Positions 39,940 to 50,392 are shown, counted from the first letter of the stretch. The stretch: DNA of 64,000 nucleotides from Methylomonas sp. (GCA_002929135.1 PESC01000012.1:28917-92916); one strand, 5' to 3'. Numbers and translations: made by a program. The notes: generated by a model from the sequence alone, not told the origin.

Positions 39940-40758
39940 ATGTCGAATCTGGAAACCATCATCACCGAAGCCTTTGAAAATCGCGCCGATATCAGCCCAT
40001 CCACCGTCTCTGCCGACGTGCGCGATGCAGTCAACCAGGCTTTGAGCTTGCTCGACCGGGGCGAACTGCGGGTTGCCGAGAAAAAAGACGGCGACTGGGT
40101 CACCCATCAGTGGCTGAAAAAAGCCGTGCTGTTGTCGTTCCGCATCAACGAAAACAAGGTTATCGAAAGTGGCGATGTGCGCTATTACGACAAGGTGCCC
40201 ACCAAATTCGGCCAGTACAGCGAGGCCGATTTTGCCAAAGCCGGGGTGCGTGTGGTGCCGAATGCGGTGGCGCGTTACGGTTCCTACGTTGCGCCGGGTG
40301 CGATTCTGATGCCGTCTTACGTCAACATTGGTGCTTACGTCGATAGCGGCACCATGGTCGACACCTGGGTCACCGTCGGCTCCTGCGCGCAAATCGGCAA
40401 GAACGTGCATTTGTCCGGCGGCGTCGGCATCGGCGGCGTACTGGAACCACTGCAAGCCAACCCGACCATCATCGGCGACAACTGTTTCATCGGTGCCCGC
40501 TCGGAAATCGTCGAAGGCGTGATCGTCGAAGACAACTGCGTGGTGTCGATGGGGGTTTACATAGGCCAGAGCACCAAGATATTCAATCGCATGACCGGCG
40601 AAGTGACTTATGGCCGCATTCCGGCGGGTTCCGTCGTCGTCTCCGGCAACCTGCCGTCGAAAGACGGCAGCCACAGCCTGTACTGCGCGGTCATCATCAA
40701 ACAGGTGGACGAAAAAACCCGCAGCAAGACCGGCATCAATGAACTGCTGAGGGATTGA
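39940..40758 (+). CDS. dapD: 2,3,4,5-tetrahydropyridine-2,6-dicarboxylate N-succinyltransferase
   Basis: Left-handed beta-helix repeats; [50 protein letters not shown]. Confidence 0.95.
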   Translation: MSNLETIITEAFENRADISPSTVSADVRDAVNQALSLLDRGELRVAEKKDGDWVTHQWLKKAVLLSFRINENKVIESGDVRYYDKVPTKFGQYSEADFAKAGVRVVPNAVARYGSYVAPGAILMPSYVNIGAYVDSGTMVDTWVTVGSCAQIGKNVHLSGGVGIGGVLEPLQANPTIIGDNCFIGARSEIVEGVIVEDNCVVSMGVYIGQSTKIFNRMTGEVTYGRIPAGSVVVSGNLPSKDGSHSLYCAVIIKQVDEKTRSKTGINELLRD

Positions 40759-40897
40759 TTACGGCGCAGGAAATCCTCATCCCCGGCCCTTATCCTGCTG
40801 AGGAGGGCAGGGCAGGGTAGGGTGGAAAGGCAAAAAAACAGAGGACAGTCCAATCATTGCGCCAGTCCGTAGTCCGTGGATGAGGTAAACAACGCGC

Positions 40898-40925
40898 ACC
40901 GCATCAATCGCGATTGATGCGGTTT
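40898..40925 (+). terminator. Perfect palindrome with T-tract
   Basis: a-ccgcatcaatcgcgattgatgcgg-tttt, 24-bp perfect dyad. Confidence 0.6.
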
Positions 40926-41086
40926 TCAGATGGGTTAAATCAGGAGGCTATTTAGCGCCAGTTCCATAGTTGCCTCAGCGATTGCATCCATTACAATCCG
41001 CCCCGGAGATAGCAAAACTATCCCCGTCTGGTTCATCCCCATCATGAGCCAGGTGTTTTTTCACTCCATCATCTGCAAGGTGTCCA

Positions 41087-41665
41087 ATGAGCAAACTACT
41101 GAACGAAGTACTCCTGGCCAATCGTGGTTATGTCGCCAGTTTCGACAAAGGTGAACTGCCGATGCCGCCGGCTCGCCGATTCGCCATCCTCACCTGCATG
41201 GATGCCCGGCTGGATCCAGCCAAGTTCGCCGGTCTTGCCGAAGGCGATGCCCACGTCATCCGCAATGCCGGTGGCCGTGCCAGTGATGACGCCATTCGCT
41301 CGCTGGTCATTTCCTACAAACTGTTGGGTACGAAAGAATGGTTTGTGATTCACCACACCGATTGCGGTATGGAAACCTTCACCAACGACATCATGGGCGA
41401 CTTGCTGGCCAGCAGCCTGAAAACCGCCAGCGTCGATGCCTCGGGCTGGCACGACAGTGGTGAAGGCCCGGGCTGCACAGACGGTAAATTCATCAACTGG
41501 CTGACCATCAAAAATCACACCGATGCCTTGGTCGATGACGTCAGCCGCATCAAAAACCACCCGTTGGTTCCTGACGAGATTCCGGTTTACGGTTACATCT
41601 ACGATGTTAGAACCGGTAGCCTGATTGACTTGCCGGAAGCTGCCGAAGCAGGACGCGCGCACTGA
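41087..41665 (+). CDS. Beta-class carbonic anhydrase
   Basis: [13 protein letters not shown]...[37 protein letters not shown]. Confidence 0.93.
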   Translation: MSKLLNEVLLANRGYVASFDKGELPMPPARRFAILTCMDARLDPAKFAGLAEGDAHVIRNAGGRASDDAIRSLVISYKLLGTKEWFVIHHTDCGMETFTNDIMGDLLASSLKTASVDASGWHDSGEGPGCTDGKFINWLTIKNHTDALVDDVSRIKNHPLVPDEIPVYGYIYDVRTGSLIDLPEAAEAGRAH

Positions 41666-41677
41666 CATTCTTCTTCG

Positions 41678-41706
41678 CCGGGTCAGGCAATCGCCTGACC
41701 CGGTTT
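41678..41706. terminator. Bidirectional hairpin between convergent genes
   Basis: ccgggtcaggc-aatc-gcctgacccggttt. Confidence 0.7.
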
Positions 41707-42635
41707 CAAATCCTGTTTGCCCAGCGGCGATAAAGTAGATACGTTGTTATGGCCATCACCATCCAGACACTGACCAACGGCCCGACGACGCCATCATAGT
41801 GGCTCACCAGAAACAGATAAGAGGATGCAGGATCGACGTCGAACAGCGACTTGCTGAATTTGATCTGCCAGACCCAGCCGGTATGGCAACCGATGCACAG
41901 CGCCAGGCTGCCGGGCACGGTGGCCCGGATCACGCCCAGAAACAGGCCTACACAAATTAAGGCTATCAGTGCCGTGGTAATTTCGGGATTGAGCAAATTG
42001 GCAAAGGCTTCCTGCATCAGCATGAAACCGCTCAAAGGATGTATGTCGTCGCCACTCAATGTGCTTTGGCTATCAAGAAAGTGCAGGATGCCGTAGTAAA
42101 ACGAACTGGCCAGCACGGCCACCACGGTATTGATGCGCGATTGCAGGCCGCTGAACAATATCCCTCTGAAAATGGGTTCTTCCGCCAGTGAAATCAGCAA
42201 GGCCAGAAGAAAACCGCCCACCAGCTTGCCTAGCAGCCAGTCCCACGTCCAGATTCTCGACGCATCGACGATATGCACACCGGCAAGATACAAAACCACC
42301 ATGACCGGCAGCAGACTCAGCAACCCCAGCGCCAATCCCTGACCGAACTGCCGCAGCATCGTGCGGCGCACGGCGAATCCGAGATCGGCAGCCTTCAAGC
42401 CCAGCCCGTGCATCAACGGCACGATGCTGAGCACCAGCAACAGTTTGCCCAGCTTGCTGATGACTTTTTCCAGCGGCCAAGCCTGATCGGCCGCCAGCCA
42501 TAGCCAATACCCCGCAACACAAGCCAGCGTGGCGGCGGCAATCAGCACCAGGAATGGGACGAGCAGGTAGAGCAGATAACGGAACATCAAGGGTAGTGGG
42601 GGCATCGACAGGCACGGGATATGGCTGCTGGACAT
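41706..42635 (-). CDS. CPBP-family intramembrane metalloprotease
   Basis: LAEEPIFRGILFSGL (EExxxR), FYYGILH; the longest ORF start (42680) falls inside a repeat, so a downstream start (MSSSHIP or later) is preferred. Confidence 0.82.
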   Translation of the reverse strand: MSSSHIPCLSMPPLPLMFRYLLYLLVPFLVLIAAATLACVAGYWLWLAADQAWPLEKVISKLGKLLLVLSIVPLMHGLGLKAADLGFAVRRTMLRQFGQGLALGLLSLLPVMVVLYLAGVHIVDASRIWTWDWLLGKLVGGFLLALLISLAEEPIFRGILFSGLQSRINTVVAVLASSFYYGILHFLDSQSTLSGDDIHPLSGFMLMQEAFANLLNPEITTALIALICVGLFLGVIRATVPGSLALCIGCHTGWVWQIKFSKSLFDVDPASSYLFLVSHYDGVVGPLVSVWMVMAITTYLLYRRWANRI

Positions 42636-42661
42636 TGCCGTGGCAGCAATGGACTGTTGTT

Positions 42662-42764
42662 TATAGCGGTTGCACTGCAAATTTCGGCACCGCTAATCCT
42701 CGCCCTTAGGGAGAGGGCAGGGTGAGGGTGTCAACAAACCGAAATTTGAAGTGCAATTGCGATA
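42662..42764. mobile_element. MITE-like inverted-repeat element 2
   Basis: IR ttgcactgcaaatttcgg (42670-42687) / ccgaaatttgaagtgcaa (42739-42756) around core ctcgcccttagggagagggcagggtgaggg. Confidence 0.6.
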
Positions 42765-42781
42765 CTTGAAAAAAATCGTCG

Positions 42782-43117
42782 TCACGCCGGGCCATCGGCC
42801 AGCCAAACCCGATCGTTTTCCAGCTTGACCGCAAAGGTACGAATATCTTCATAGGCCGGTGCGCACTTGACTGCACCGGTCTTGACGCAAAACCGGGCGC
42901 CATGGCGTGGGCAAACGATATCATTGCCTTCGAGTACACCACTGGCAATCTCGGCACCGTCATGACTGCATACGTCTTCAATGGCGTAGAACTCGTCGCC
43001 TATTCTGAAAACGGCAACAGGGTAGCCATCGACCTCCGCCAACACATGTTCGCCGTCGGCAATCGCCGACGTAGCTGCCACATCGATCCAGTCTGTCATA
43101 TCGTTCGCCAATGTCAT
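42782..43117 (-). CDS. Rieske-type [2Fe-2S] ferredoxin
   Basis: CSHDGAEIASGVLEGNDIVCPRHGARF (CxH...CxxH). Confidence 0.9.
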   Translation of the reverse strand: MTLANDMTDWIDVAATSAIADGEHVLAEVDGYPVAVFRIGDEFYAIEDVCSHDGAEIASGVLEGNDIVCPRHGARFCVKTGAVKCAPAYEDIRTFAVKLENDRVWLADGPA

Positions 43118-43140
43118 TGCTTCAGGTTATGTCGTTGATT

Positions 43141-43944
43141 TTATTTCAAATACACATCGTATCGCAGCAGTGTGCCTTGATAGCTTTCGCTGGGCTTGCC
43201 GCCCAACGGTTCGGCATGATCCGGGCTTTTGACCACCACCCGTCGTGCTGTCGCCGCCCATGCGGCTTCGAACAAGGCCTGACGGTCGAGATCGTCGCCA
43301 AGCAGGTCGCGCAGCAGGGCCATGGATTTGCGCGTGGCCGCCGATGACTTGCGTTTGGCCGGAAACATGGGGTCGAGATAAATGCAGTCGGGTTTTTCAC
43401 CCAGACCAGCCAATAATTCGATGGCATTGCCGACCAAAAGCTGGGGCACTCTCAGTTCACGGCGCAGTACCCAATTTTTTTGCGCCAGACGCGCCAGCCC
43501 GTCTTCGATCAACGCCGCCATGACCGGCGAACGCTCGATGCAGGTTACAGCATAACCCATGCGAAACAGCGCCAGGCCGTCCTGTGCCCAACCTGCCGTG
43601 GCATCGACGATGCTATGGCTTTTCCTGCCAACTGCTTGCGCCAGCACGTTTTTTTTGGGGGCAGGGTAGGAGGCTTGTTCGCCGGGGCGCGGGTCGATGT
43701 CGACCGTCAAACCGCCTTTTTTCAGGGTTTGCCGATCCAGTAATTTCAGGCAACCGTCACGATAGGCCAGGAACAATTCGCAAGCACTGGCGGCAGCTTG
43801 GTCGTCATCGAGTAAAGCGCTGCCCAGTTGTTGAGCCAAAGCGTGCGAACGGATGTCGCTGGCGATGACGGCAAGCCGGGGGTTGCAGCAATGCCGGGTT
43901 TCGACGATTGCATCGGACTGGCCGTCCTGGTGTAGCGCAGTCAC
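43141..43944 (-). CDS. rsmJ: 16S rRNA (guanine1516-N2)-methyltransferase RsmJ
   Basis: IVDATAGWAQDGLALFRMGYAVTCIERSPVMAALIEDGL; YLDPMFPAKRKSSAATRKSMALLRDLLG; GTG 43944 overlaps sufU stop. Confidence 0.9.
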   Translation of the reverse strand: MTALHQDGQSDAIVETRHCCNPRLAVIASDIRSHALAQQLGSALLDDDQAAASACELFLAYRDGCLKLLDRQTLKKGGLTVDIDPRPGEQASYPAPKKNVLAQAVGRKSHSIVDATAGWAQDGLALFRMGYAVTCIERSPVMAALIEDGLARLAQKNWVLRRELRVPQLLVGNAIELLAGLGEKPDCIYLDPMFPAKRKSSAATRKSMALLRDLLGDDLDRQALFEAAWAATARRVVVKSPDHAEPLGGKPSESYQGTLLRYDVYLK

Positions 43945-44393
43945 TCGGTGGAAACCGCGTCCTGCTGATTTTTCAGGGCAGCATCCAGTGTATGCCAGGC
44001 CAGTGTTGCGCATTTGACCCGGGCCGGATATTCGCGCACCCCGGCCAGCACCGCCAGTTTGCCGATGGCTTGCAGATCGATGTTTTCAGTCTTGCCGGTG
44101 GTCATTTCGTGGAATTGCTGGAACAAGGTCGTAGCCTCGGCCTCGCTCTTGCCTTTGATGATTTCGGTCATCAACGACACCGAAGCCGTGGAAATGGCAC
44201 AACCCGAACCTTGGAAACTGGCATCCTGGATTACATGGTCGTCGATTTTCAAAAACAAGGTCACTTTGTCGCCACACAAAGGGTTGAAACCATCGACGCG
44301 CCGGTTGGCGTCGTCCATGGTTCGGAAATTACGCGGGCTGCGGTTGTGGTCGAAGATAACCTCTTGGTAGAGGTCGCGAAGTTCGTCAAACAT
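43941..44393 (-). CDS. sufU: SufU/IscU-like Fe-S scaffold protein
   Basis: LYQEVIFDHNRSPRNF...NPLCGDKV...FQGSGCAISTASVSLMTEIIKGK...RVKCATLAWHTLDAAL. Confidence 0.92.
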   Translation of the reverse strand: MFDELRDLYQEVIFDHNRSPRNFRTMDDANRRVDGFNPLCGDKVTLFLKIDDHVIQDASFQGSGCAISTASVSLMTEIIKGKSEAEATTLFQQFHEMTTGKTENIDLQAIGKLAVLAGVREYPARVKCATLAWHTLDAALKNQQDAVSTE

Positions 44394-44532
44394 GCTCGTT
44401 GTGAATAAAAAATGAAAAAATGGCGCGATGGGTCGGCAAATCTACCATCAAAATTTGCCGCTACATAATGGATTGAGCAGTAATGAATTGAACAGCCATG
44501 GACTGAACGGCAACGTCTGGTCAATAAAGGCC

Positions 44533-44647
44533 TGCAATTCTACTTTTTTCTCGTTCCCACGCGCAGCAAAGGAACGCATACGGACGCGGCATGGGAGAAA
44601 GTCGTGGAGCAGCCGAATGGGTTCCCACGGAAACCGTGGGAACCAGA
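44533..44647 (-). repeat. Dispersed palindromic intergenic repeat, copy B (inverted relative to copy A)
   Basis: Reverse complement ctggttcccacggtttccgtgggaacccat...gcgtccgtatgcgttcc...gcgcgtgggaacgagaaaaaagtagaattgca aligns with copy A. Confidence 0.75.
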
Positions 44648-44656
44648 AACCAAATC

Positions 44657-47600
44657 CTACACCGCTTTTTGCGGCTTCTTGCGCCAGAGGCCGCCGGTCG
44701 AATAACAGCCCCAGCCCCAGCGCAGCCAGTCCAGCAGCGCAATCGCCATCCACAGCGACCAACCCAGCATCAACAAACGGTAAACCGTCATCGGCACTGA
44801 AACGATGGTTGCCGTTGGCAGGCGGGCTTCGGCTCTGTCCTGATACCAATTCAGGTCAAAGGCATGCGACTGGTTGCCGGTGATCTGCATGTCGGGCTGG
44901 CCCAGCAGGCCTTGCTGTACCGCCGCAAACAGCAGCAGCAAGGCCGTCAGCGTCAGAACTCCCAAGCCGATCTGCGCCAGATTGAAGTGGCGCTCGTACT
45001 CGATCACCTGCTGCTTGCGCAGTCCTAACGCCAGCAGCCAGGCGACGACGAGGCCACCCAGTACGCCGATTTGGCTCAGGCCAACCAGCAATAACAGCCA
45101 TTGCCGGGTTTTGAGTGGTGTGACCGGGATGCGGCTCAAACCCAGCGACAGCAACACCAGCACTACCAGCAGGCCCCAGATCAGCGCGGCAGGCCCGAAG
45201 TGGGGGCCTAGCGTAAACAAGACCCAACGGTCGTCGCCCAGCACAGCCTTGATGTGGTTGTTGACGCTGGTGGTGCCCAGTTCGACTGCGGGCGTGGTGA
45301 ACAGCGGCGTCAATGCCTCGGCTTGCTGCCAGTCCAGCTTGATATGCTGCGCACCCGGGCGCACCGGTACATCGACGGTGTTGCCGCTCTGCCGCACGGG
45401 TTGGCTGACACCATCGATGCTCACCGTCTGCAACACCGCATCGTCGGGCAATACAACGACATGGCGATCGCCTTTGGAGCTGCGCAGCATCAGATTCAGC
45501 GTTACCTGTTGCGAGCGTTTGCCAGGGTGTACGACGAGTTCGCTGCGATCGATGGTCAAGGTCGGGCCAGCCACGGCCTCCGGCCTCGATAGGTGCAGCA
45601 GTAATTGTTCGCCCGGCCAGGGCCGCCATTCCGGCAGCCAGATGCCTTGTGCATCCTGATGATGCACGACCGGCAGGCCTTCGCTTTCCACATGCCAGAC
45701 CGGGCCGACATCCAGCCGCCAGACCTCATGCCAATCGGCGTGCTCAGGGCTGTGCAGCGTGATGAGCTCCCGCTGCTCCAGACGGGATTGCCAGCTTAGT
45801 TCGGTCTGGCCCGCTGCCAGGCTGACGATAACCTTGTCGCCCTTGAGCCGTATGCCGGGTGTAGTGACGGCTTCGCCAGCCAGCAGTGGCAGTTCCAGCG
45901 TCACAGCGGTGTCGTTACCGGCCATGCGTACCACTTGGGTGGCAATTTGCCAGTCCAGACCCAGTTGCAGAGTACGGATGACTTGCACGAAGGCGGGCAT
46001 GGCGCTGGCTTGCAGCGATGCGCGATCATGGGCGATCAAGGGCTGGCGACGAACCAGCTCAAGCTGCGGCCCGGCCCGGCCCTGTTCGAATACGCCGCCC
46101 ACATCCCAGCCATCGGCCTGTGCCTGGGTGTACCCCGGTGCCAGTGGCAGCGGTAAGGTCAGCTTGTCGGCAACGGCATGACGGCCTGTCATCACCACCC
46201 GATGCACACCGGCAGCCAGTGCCAACCACAAGCCGTCATCGTCATGCCGACGCAAGGTCGACGACGGTTTGCCATCGACTTCGACACGCTGCGGCAGCCA
46301 TTGCGCCCATGCCACCGGCAGCGGCACAGCAACCGTCTGGCGGGCGTGGATTTCCAGAGTCAGTGTGAGCGTTTCGGCCTGGGCATCGACATCGAGCCGG
46401 GCCAGATGTGCACAGCTTGGCAGGCAGTCGGGCGCTGTCGTCAATCGCTGTTTCAACTGTTCCAGCAAGGCTTGGTCGGGAAAGTCGGCGTTGGCATCCG
46501 GGCTGGATGTCAGCAGCCAGGGCAGTAGCAGACACAAGCTCAACAGCGGGCGTGACAGCCGCCAACGCGCGTTCAGCAAATCCAGCAGCCGCAACGCCAA
46601 AAGTGCCGTAACCAAGGCCTGCAATACATGCAGCAGCGCGCTAGCAAACGGTGGCAGATACCACAGACGTACACTTTGTCCGGCATCGACTCTGCCGTTC
46701 CAGCGCAGTTCGACGCGCTGCCACTGCCATTGCGGCAGGCCGGGGCCGGTTTGCAGGCTGGCGTCGGGGTCGATGCGGTCGAAGTGGGTAGCGCCGGGGC
46801 TGGCGGGCGCTGCGGCATCGTCGTAAGGACTTGCCAGCTTGCCCGCTGTTTGCGGTGCCAGGTATTCGGCTTGCTCCCGCATCTGTATCGCGGGTGCCGC
46901 CATGTCTTCGACAGTCTCGCCGGCTGCCGCTTGGTCATAGGCTGTCGTGACGGGTTGCCAGGGGCGTTCGAGTTGCGGATACAGTGCCAGGCGGAACTGC
47001 CCGATCATGAACGGCACGGTAATCAGAATCAGCAGCAGCCCGCACAGGTTGCGATAAATCCGGCACCAGCGGGCGAAGCGGTTGTCGGGCAAGACGCGCA
47101 GAAGTGCCAGTGCGGCAAGCAGATTGAGCCAGACCCAGCGCGGCGCGTCGGCTTCGTGCCAGATCAAGCTCAGGCCAACCAGCGCCAGCAAGCCCCAGGG
47201 CAGCGACCACAGCCGCGAGATGGCCAGCGCGGCAATCAACACCAGGAACAAATCCAGCAGCGTCCAGCGTGTCAGCCAGGTGTCGGGCTGATTGTCGACG
47301 CCGGAAACCGCCAGCAACCGCCAGCCGGGTGGGATGTTGAGCACGGCCTCGGCCTGACGAAAACCATGCTGCCAGCCGACGGCATTCAGCCTGCCAATGT
47401 CGTGTTCGATGCGGCTGTCGGCCTGAAGCTGAATCTGGCCCAATCTGACCTCCACGCCTTGCTGCCCCGATGCCAGCCGGGTGATCAGTTGATTACGCCC
47501 GGACAACACCACCTGGCCCAGCAACAATTCGGGCTGCGCATTCAAGCGCCAGCCCTGCGTCATGCGGCCATCGATACGGTCGCTGACGCTATAACCGCCG

Positions 47601-48676
47601 CCGTCGAAATCCAGCCACAAAGTGCGGTGTAGCTTGAGCTGATTGGGTTCTGGGTCGGGGTCGCCGCGACGGATGACGCGAAACGTCATGCTCTGACCGT
47701 TTTCAATGCGGTAGGCGGGCAGTTGCTGCCATTCCACCGGCATGTTGGTCTGGCTGGGGTCTATGCTGGCCAGATTTTCGATTTCGACCAGCCTGAGTGC
47801 GGGCATGGCCTGAAACGCCCAGATTTCAGCGACAGGCCAAATGTCGCTTGTGACGGTAAACGGCAGTGAGCTAACAGGAGTGTCGTGGCGAGCGGTAAGG
47901 TCGATGATCCAGCGTCCGGGCCGGAGCTGAACCCGCAAACGTCCGTCGGTATCGAGCCGCGCAGGCAATGCGCTGTCCAGCCTCACGGCCACCAAACCAG
48001 GCAGCATGGCATGAGGCAAATCGATTTCACGGGCGCTGCCCGAGGCTTGCAGTTCGATGCGGGTGATGATCCGCATCGGCGTATCGTCGATCACCTGACG
48101 AAACACTTGAATGGCCAGACTGTCGTGAGCATCGCCAGCGGGCATCGCGTGTGCCACCGCCAGCCAGACCTCGCCGCGTTCGATGCGCGGATGCAAAACG
48201 TCGTGGCCATCGATGCTGAGACTGATCAGCCCGGTTTCGGCTGGCAGCGCCAGACTTTTCGGTAGGCCATCCCATTGGAAAACGCCGCTGATGCGGTGGT
48301 GACCGGCGGACAGATACAGCGACGGCTGGCCGTCGTGCGGTGTTACCGTGGCGGCGTTCTGATCGACCCTGACTTGTTGCGGCCAGTGATCGTGATTGCC
48401 CGGCAGCGGCAACCAGCCGTCTCGGTACAGTGTCCAGTCGGATTCGAAGCGACCGCCCTGTTTTGTCAGCACCAGTTGCAACGGCCCGGACCAGCGGCAC
48501 TGGCGCTGGGCGGCATCCTGGAACAGGAACGGGCACGAGGCCGTGGTGTCGTCGTGCATCACCCAGGCTGCCCAAGGCTTGAGGACATCGGGAACGCTGT
48601 TGAGATCGACGGCGCGGCTGATGAGAGGTACGGCAAGCAATGCCAACAGAATGAAAGTGCGCAACCCTTGTGTCAT
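44657..48676 (-). CDS. Very large (1339 aa) exported/inner-membrane protein of unknown function
   Basis: Signal peptide, long beta-rich periplasmic-like regions, multiple TM segments mid-protein and at the C-terminus; no recognised family. Confidence 0.85.
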   Translation of the reverse strand: MTQGLRTFILLALLAVPLISRAVDLNSVPDVLKPWAAWVMHDDTTASCPFLFQDAAQRQCRWSGPLQLVLTKQGGRFESDWTLYRDGWLPLPGNHDHWPQQVRVDQNAATVTPHDGQPSLYLSAGHHRISGVFQWDGLPKSLALPAETGLISLSIDGHDVLHPRIERGEVWLAVAHAMPAGDAHDSLAIQVFRQVIDDTPMRIITRIELQASGSAREIDLPHAMLPGLVAVRLDSALPARLDTDGRLRVQLRPGRWIIDLTARHDTPVSSLPFTVTSDIWPVAEIWAFQAMPALRLVEIENLASIDPSQTNMPVEWQQLPAYRIENGQSMTFRVIRRGDPDPEPNQLKLHRTLWLDFDGGGYSVSDRIDGRMTQGWRLNAQPELLLGQVVLSGRNQLITRLASGQQGVEVRLGQIQLQADSRIEHDIGRLNAVGWQHGFRQAEAVLNIPPGWRLLAVSGVDNQPDTWLTRWTLLDLFLVLIAALAISRLWSLPWGLLALVGLSLIWHEADAPRWVWLNLLAALALLRVLPDNRFARWCRIYRNLCGLLLILITVPFMIGQFRLALYPQLERPWQPVTTAYDQAAAGETVEDMAAPAIQMREQAEYLAPQTAGKLASPYDDAAAPASPGATHFDRIDPDASLQTGPGLPQWQWQRVELRWNGRVDAGQSVRLWYLPPFASALLHVLQALVTALLALRLLDLLNARWRLSRPLLSLCLLLPWLLTSSPDANADFPDQALLEQLKQRLTTAPDCLPSCAHLARLDVDAQAETLTLTLEIHARQTVAVPLPVAWAQWLPQRVEVDGKPSSTLRRHDDDGLWLALAAGVHRVVMTGRHAVADKLTLPLPLAPGYTQAQADGWDVGGVFEQGRAGPQLELVRRQPLIAHDRASLQASAMPAFVQVIRTLQLGLDWQIATQVVRMAGNDTAVTLELPLLAGEAVTTPGIRLKGDKVIVSLAAGQTELSWQSRLEQRELITLHSPEHADWHEVWRLDVGPVWHVESEGLPVVHHQDAQGIWLPEWRPWPGEQLLLHLSRPEAVAGPTLTIDRSELVVHPGKRSQQVTLNLMLRSSKGDRHVVVLPDDAVLQTVSIDGVSQPVRQSGNTVDVPVRPGAQHIKLDWQQAEALTPLFTTPAVELGTTSVNNHIKAVLGDDRWVLFTLGPHFGPAALIWGLLVVLVLLSLGLSRIPVTPLKTRQWLLLLVGLSQIGVLGGLVVAWLLALGLRKQQVIEYERHFNLAQIGLGVLTLTALLLLFAAVQQGLLGQPDMQITGNQSHAFDLNWYQDRAEARLPTATIVSVPMTVYRLLMLGWSLWMAIALLDWLRWGWGCYSTGGLWRKKPQKAV

Positions 48677-48888
48677 GTCGATATCTCTTGTGTGTTGTTG
48701 TATCCAAATTCGGCAGAAGAGCGCTAACGATGTTGCCGATGAGTTAATAGTTGGCCAACTTAGGTAATGCTGATGTCATCATCGGTTGACAATGGCGGAT
48801 GACGGGCCGATTGCCGATACACTAGAATGGCCACTGCACACGACAAGCCTGTCACCATTGAAATTTCGCCCATTTTCAGCAGACTAAG

Positions 48889-49007
48889 GATTCGGTCATA
48901 AATAACATCGCTGTCTATCGGCCTCACCCCAACCCTCTCCCGAAGGGGAGAGCGAAGCGAGGGGGGGCGAAGCCGAGGATAATGTGGATGTTATTTATGA
49001 CCGAATC
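48889..49007. mobile_element. MITE-like element 1, 119 bp, perfect 21-bp terminal inverted repeats, flanking CTAAG direct repeats
   Basis: gattcggtcataaataacatc (48889-48909) / gatgttatttatgaccgaatc (48987-49007); ctaag at 48884-48888 and 49008-49012; internal ctctcccgaaggggagag hairpin. Confidence 0.85.
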
Positions 49008-49096
49008 CTAAGTGCTCGAAAAGCCGGTATTCGATGGCTTAACATTAAACCTGAAACATGACGCGCCACATCAACCACGCTGGGAGAGATAGAACC

Positions 49097-50392
49097 ATGG
49101 CTGACAATTACATATCCTTGACCAAGGATGATTCATCGCAAGCGCAGCAACTGCCGATTCTGTCGGGTACTTTGGGGCCTTCTGTCATCGATATTCGCGC
49201 ACTGTACGCCCAGACGGGCCACTTTACCTACGACCCCGGCTTCACATCGACGGCCAGTTGCAGTTCCAAAATCACCTTTATCGACGGCGATGCCGGCATA
49301 TTGCTGTATCGCGGTTATCCGATCGAACAACTGGCGGAAAAATGCGACTTCCCTGAAGTGTGTTATCTGCTGCTCAACGGCGAGCTGCCGAATGGGGCGC
49401 AAATGCAGGAGTTCGTCACCCTGACCAGCCAGCACGTCATGGTGCATGAGCAATTGACCCGGTTTTACAGTGGCTTCCGCCGGGATGCGCATCCGATGGC
49501 GGTATTGGTTGGCGTGGTTGGCGCCTTGTCGGCGTTTTATCACGATGTGATGGACATCACCCGCAAGGAAGACCGCTACCTCTCCGCCATTCGGCTGATC
49601 GCCAAAATGCCGAGCATCGTCGCGATGTGTCACAAATACAGCACGGGTATGCCGTTCATCTATCCGAAACGCAAGCTGGGCTACGTCGAGAACTTCATGC
49701 GCATGATGCACGGCGATCCGTGCGACGATTATCAAGCCAATCCGGTACTGGCGCGCGCCCTGGATCGCATCCTGATCCTGCATGCCGATCATGAACAAAA
49801 TGCCTCGACCTCGACTGTGCGTCTGGCCGGTTCCAGCGGTGCCAATCCCTATGCCTGCGTGGCGGCCGGTATTGCTTGCCTGTGGGGCGCTGCACATGGC
49901 GGTGCCAACGAGGCGGTGTTGAACATGCTGGAAGAAATCGGCGACGTATCGCGCATTGGCGAGTACGTTGCCAAAGCCAAGGACAAAAACGACCCCTTCC
50001 GTTTGATGGGCTTTGGTCATCGTGTCTACAAAAACTACGATCCGCGTGCCCGGCTGATGCGCCAGACCTGTCACGAAGTGCTGGATGAGCTGAACCTCCA
50101 CGATGATCGCTTGTTCAAGCTGGCGATGGAGCTGGAACGCATCGCACTGGAAGACCCGTACTTCATCGAGAAGAAGCTTTACCCCAACGTTGACTTTTAC
50201 TCCGGCATCGTATTGCGGGCACTGGGCATTCCAACCGAAATGTTCACCGCGATTTTCGCCCTGGCGCGTTCAGTGGGCTGGATTGCGCAATGGGACGAAA
50301 TGATCGCTGACCCCGAACTGAAAATTGGCCGCCCACGCCAGTTGTACCGGGGCGTGGCTATGCGCGACGTCAAACCCGTTTTTGCGCGGTAA
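49097..50392 (+). CDS. gltA: Citrate synthase (type II-like)
   Basis: [96 protein letters not shown]. Confidence 0.96.
   Translation: MADNYISLTKDDSSQAQQLPILSGTLGPSVIDIRALYAQTGHFTYDPGFTSTASCSSKITFIDGDAGILLYRGYPIEQLAEKCDFPEVCYLLLNGELPNGAQMQEFVTLTSQHVMVHEQLTRFYSGFRRDAHPMAVLVGVVGALSAFYHDVMDITRKEDRYLSAIRLIAKMPSIVAMCHKYSTGMPFIYPKRKLGYVENFMRMMHGDPCDDYQANPVLARALDRILILHADHEQNASTSTVRLAGSSGANPYACVAAGIACLWGAAHGGANEAVLNMLEEIGDVSRIGEYVAKAKDKNDPFRLMGFGHRVYKNYDPRARLMRQTCHEVLDELNLHDDRLFKLAMELERIALEDPYFIEKKLYPNVDFYSGIVLRALGIPTEMFTAIFALARSVGWIAQWDEMIADPELKIGRPRQLYRGVAMRDVKPVFAR

Noticed and set aside
43645-43665. C5A8 run (minus strand gcccccaaaaaaaac) in rsmJ as possible slippage site
   Set aside because: Frame is intact through the run, and no downstream alternative frame product is evident.
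46628-47632. 334-aa plus-strand ORF inside the 1339-aa minus-strand gene
   Set aside because: Antisense shadow ORF; composition and lack of recognisable motifs, with no RBS context, fit overlap with a genuine GC-rich gene.
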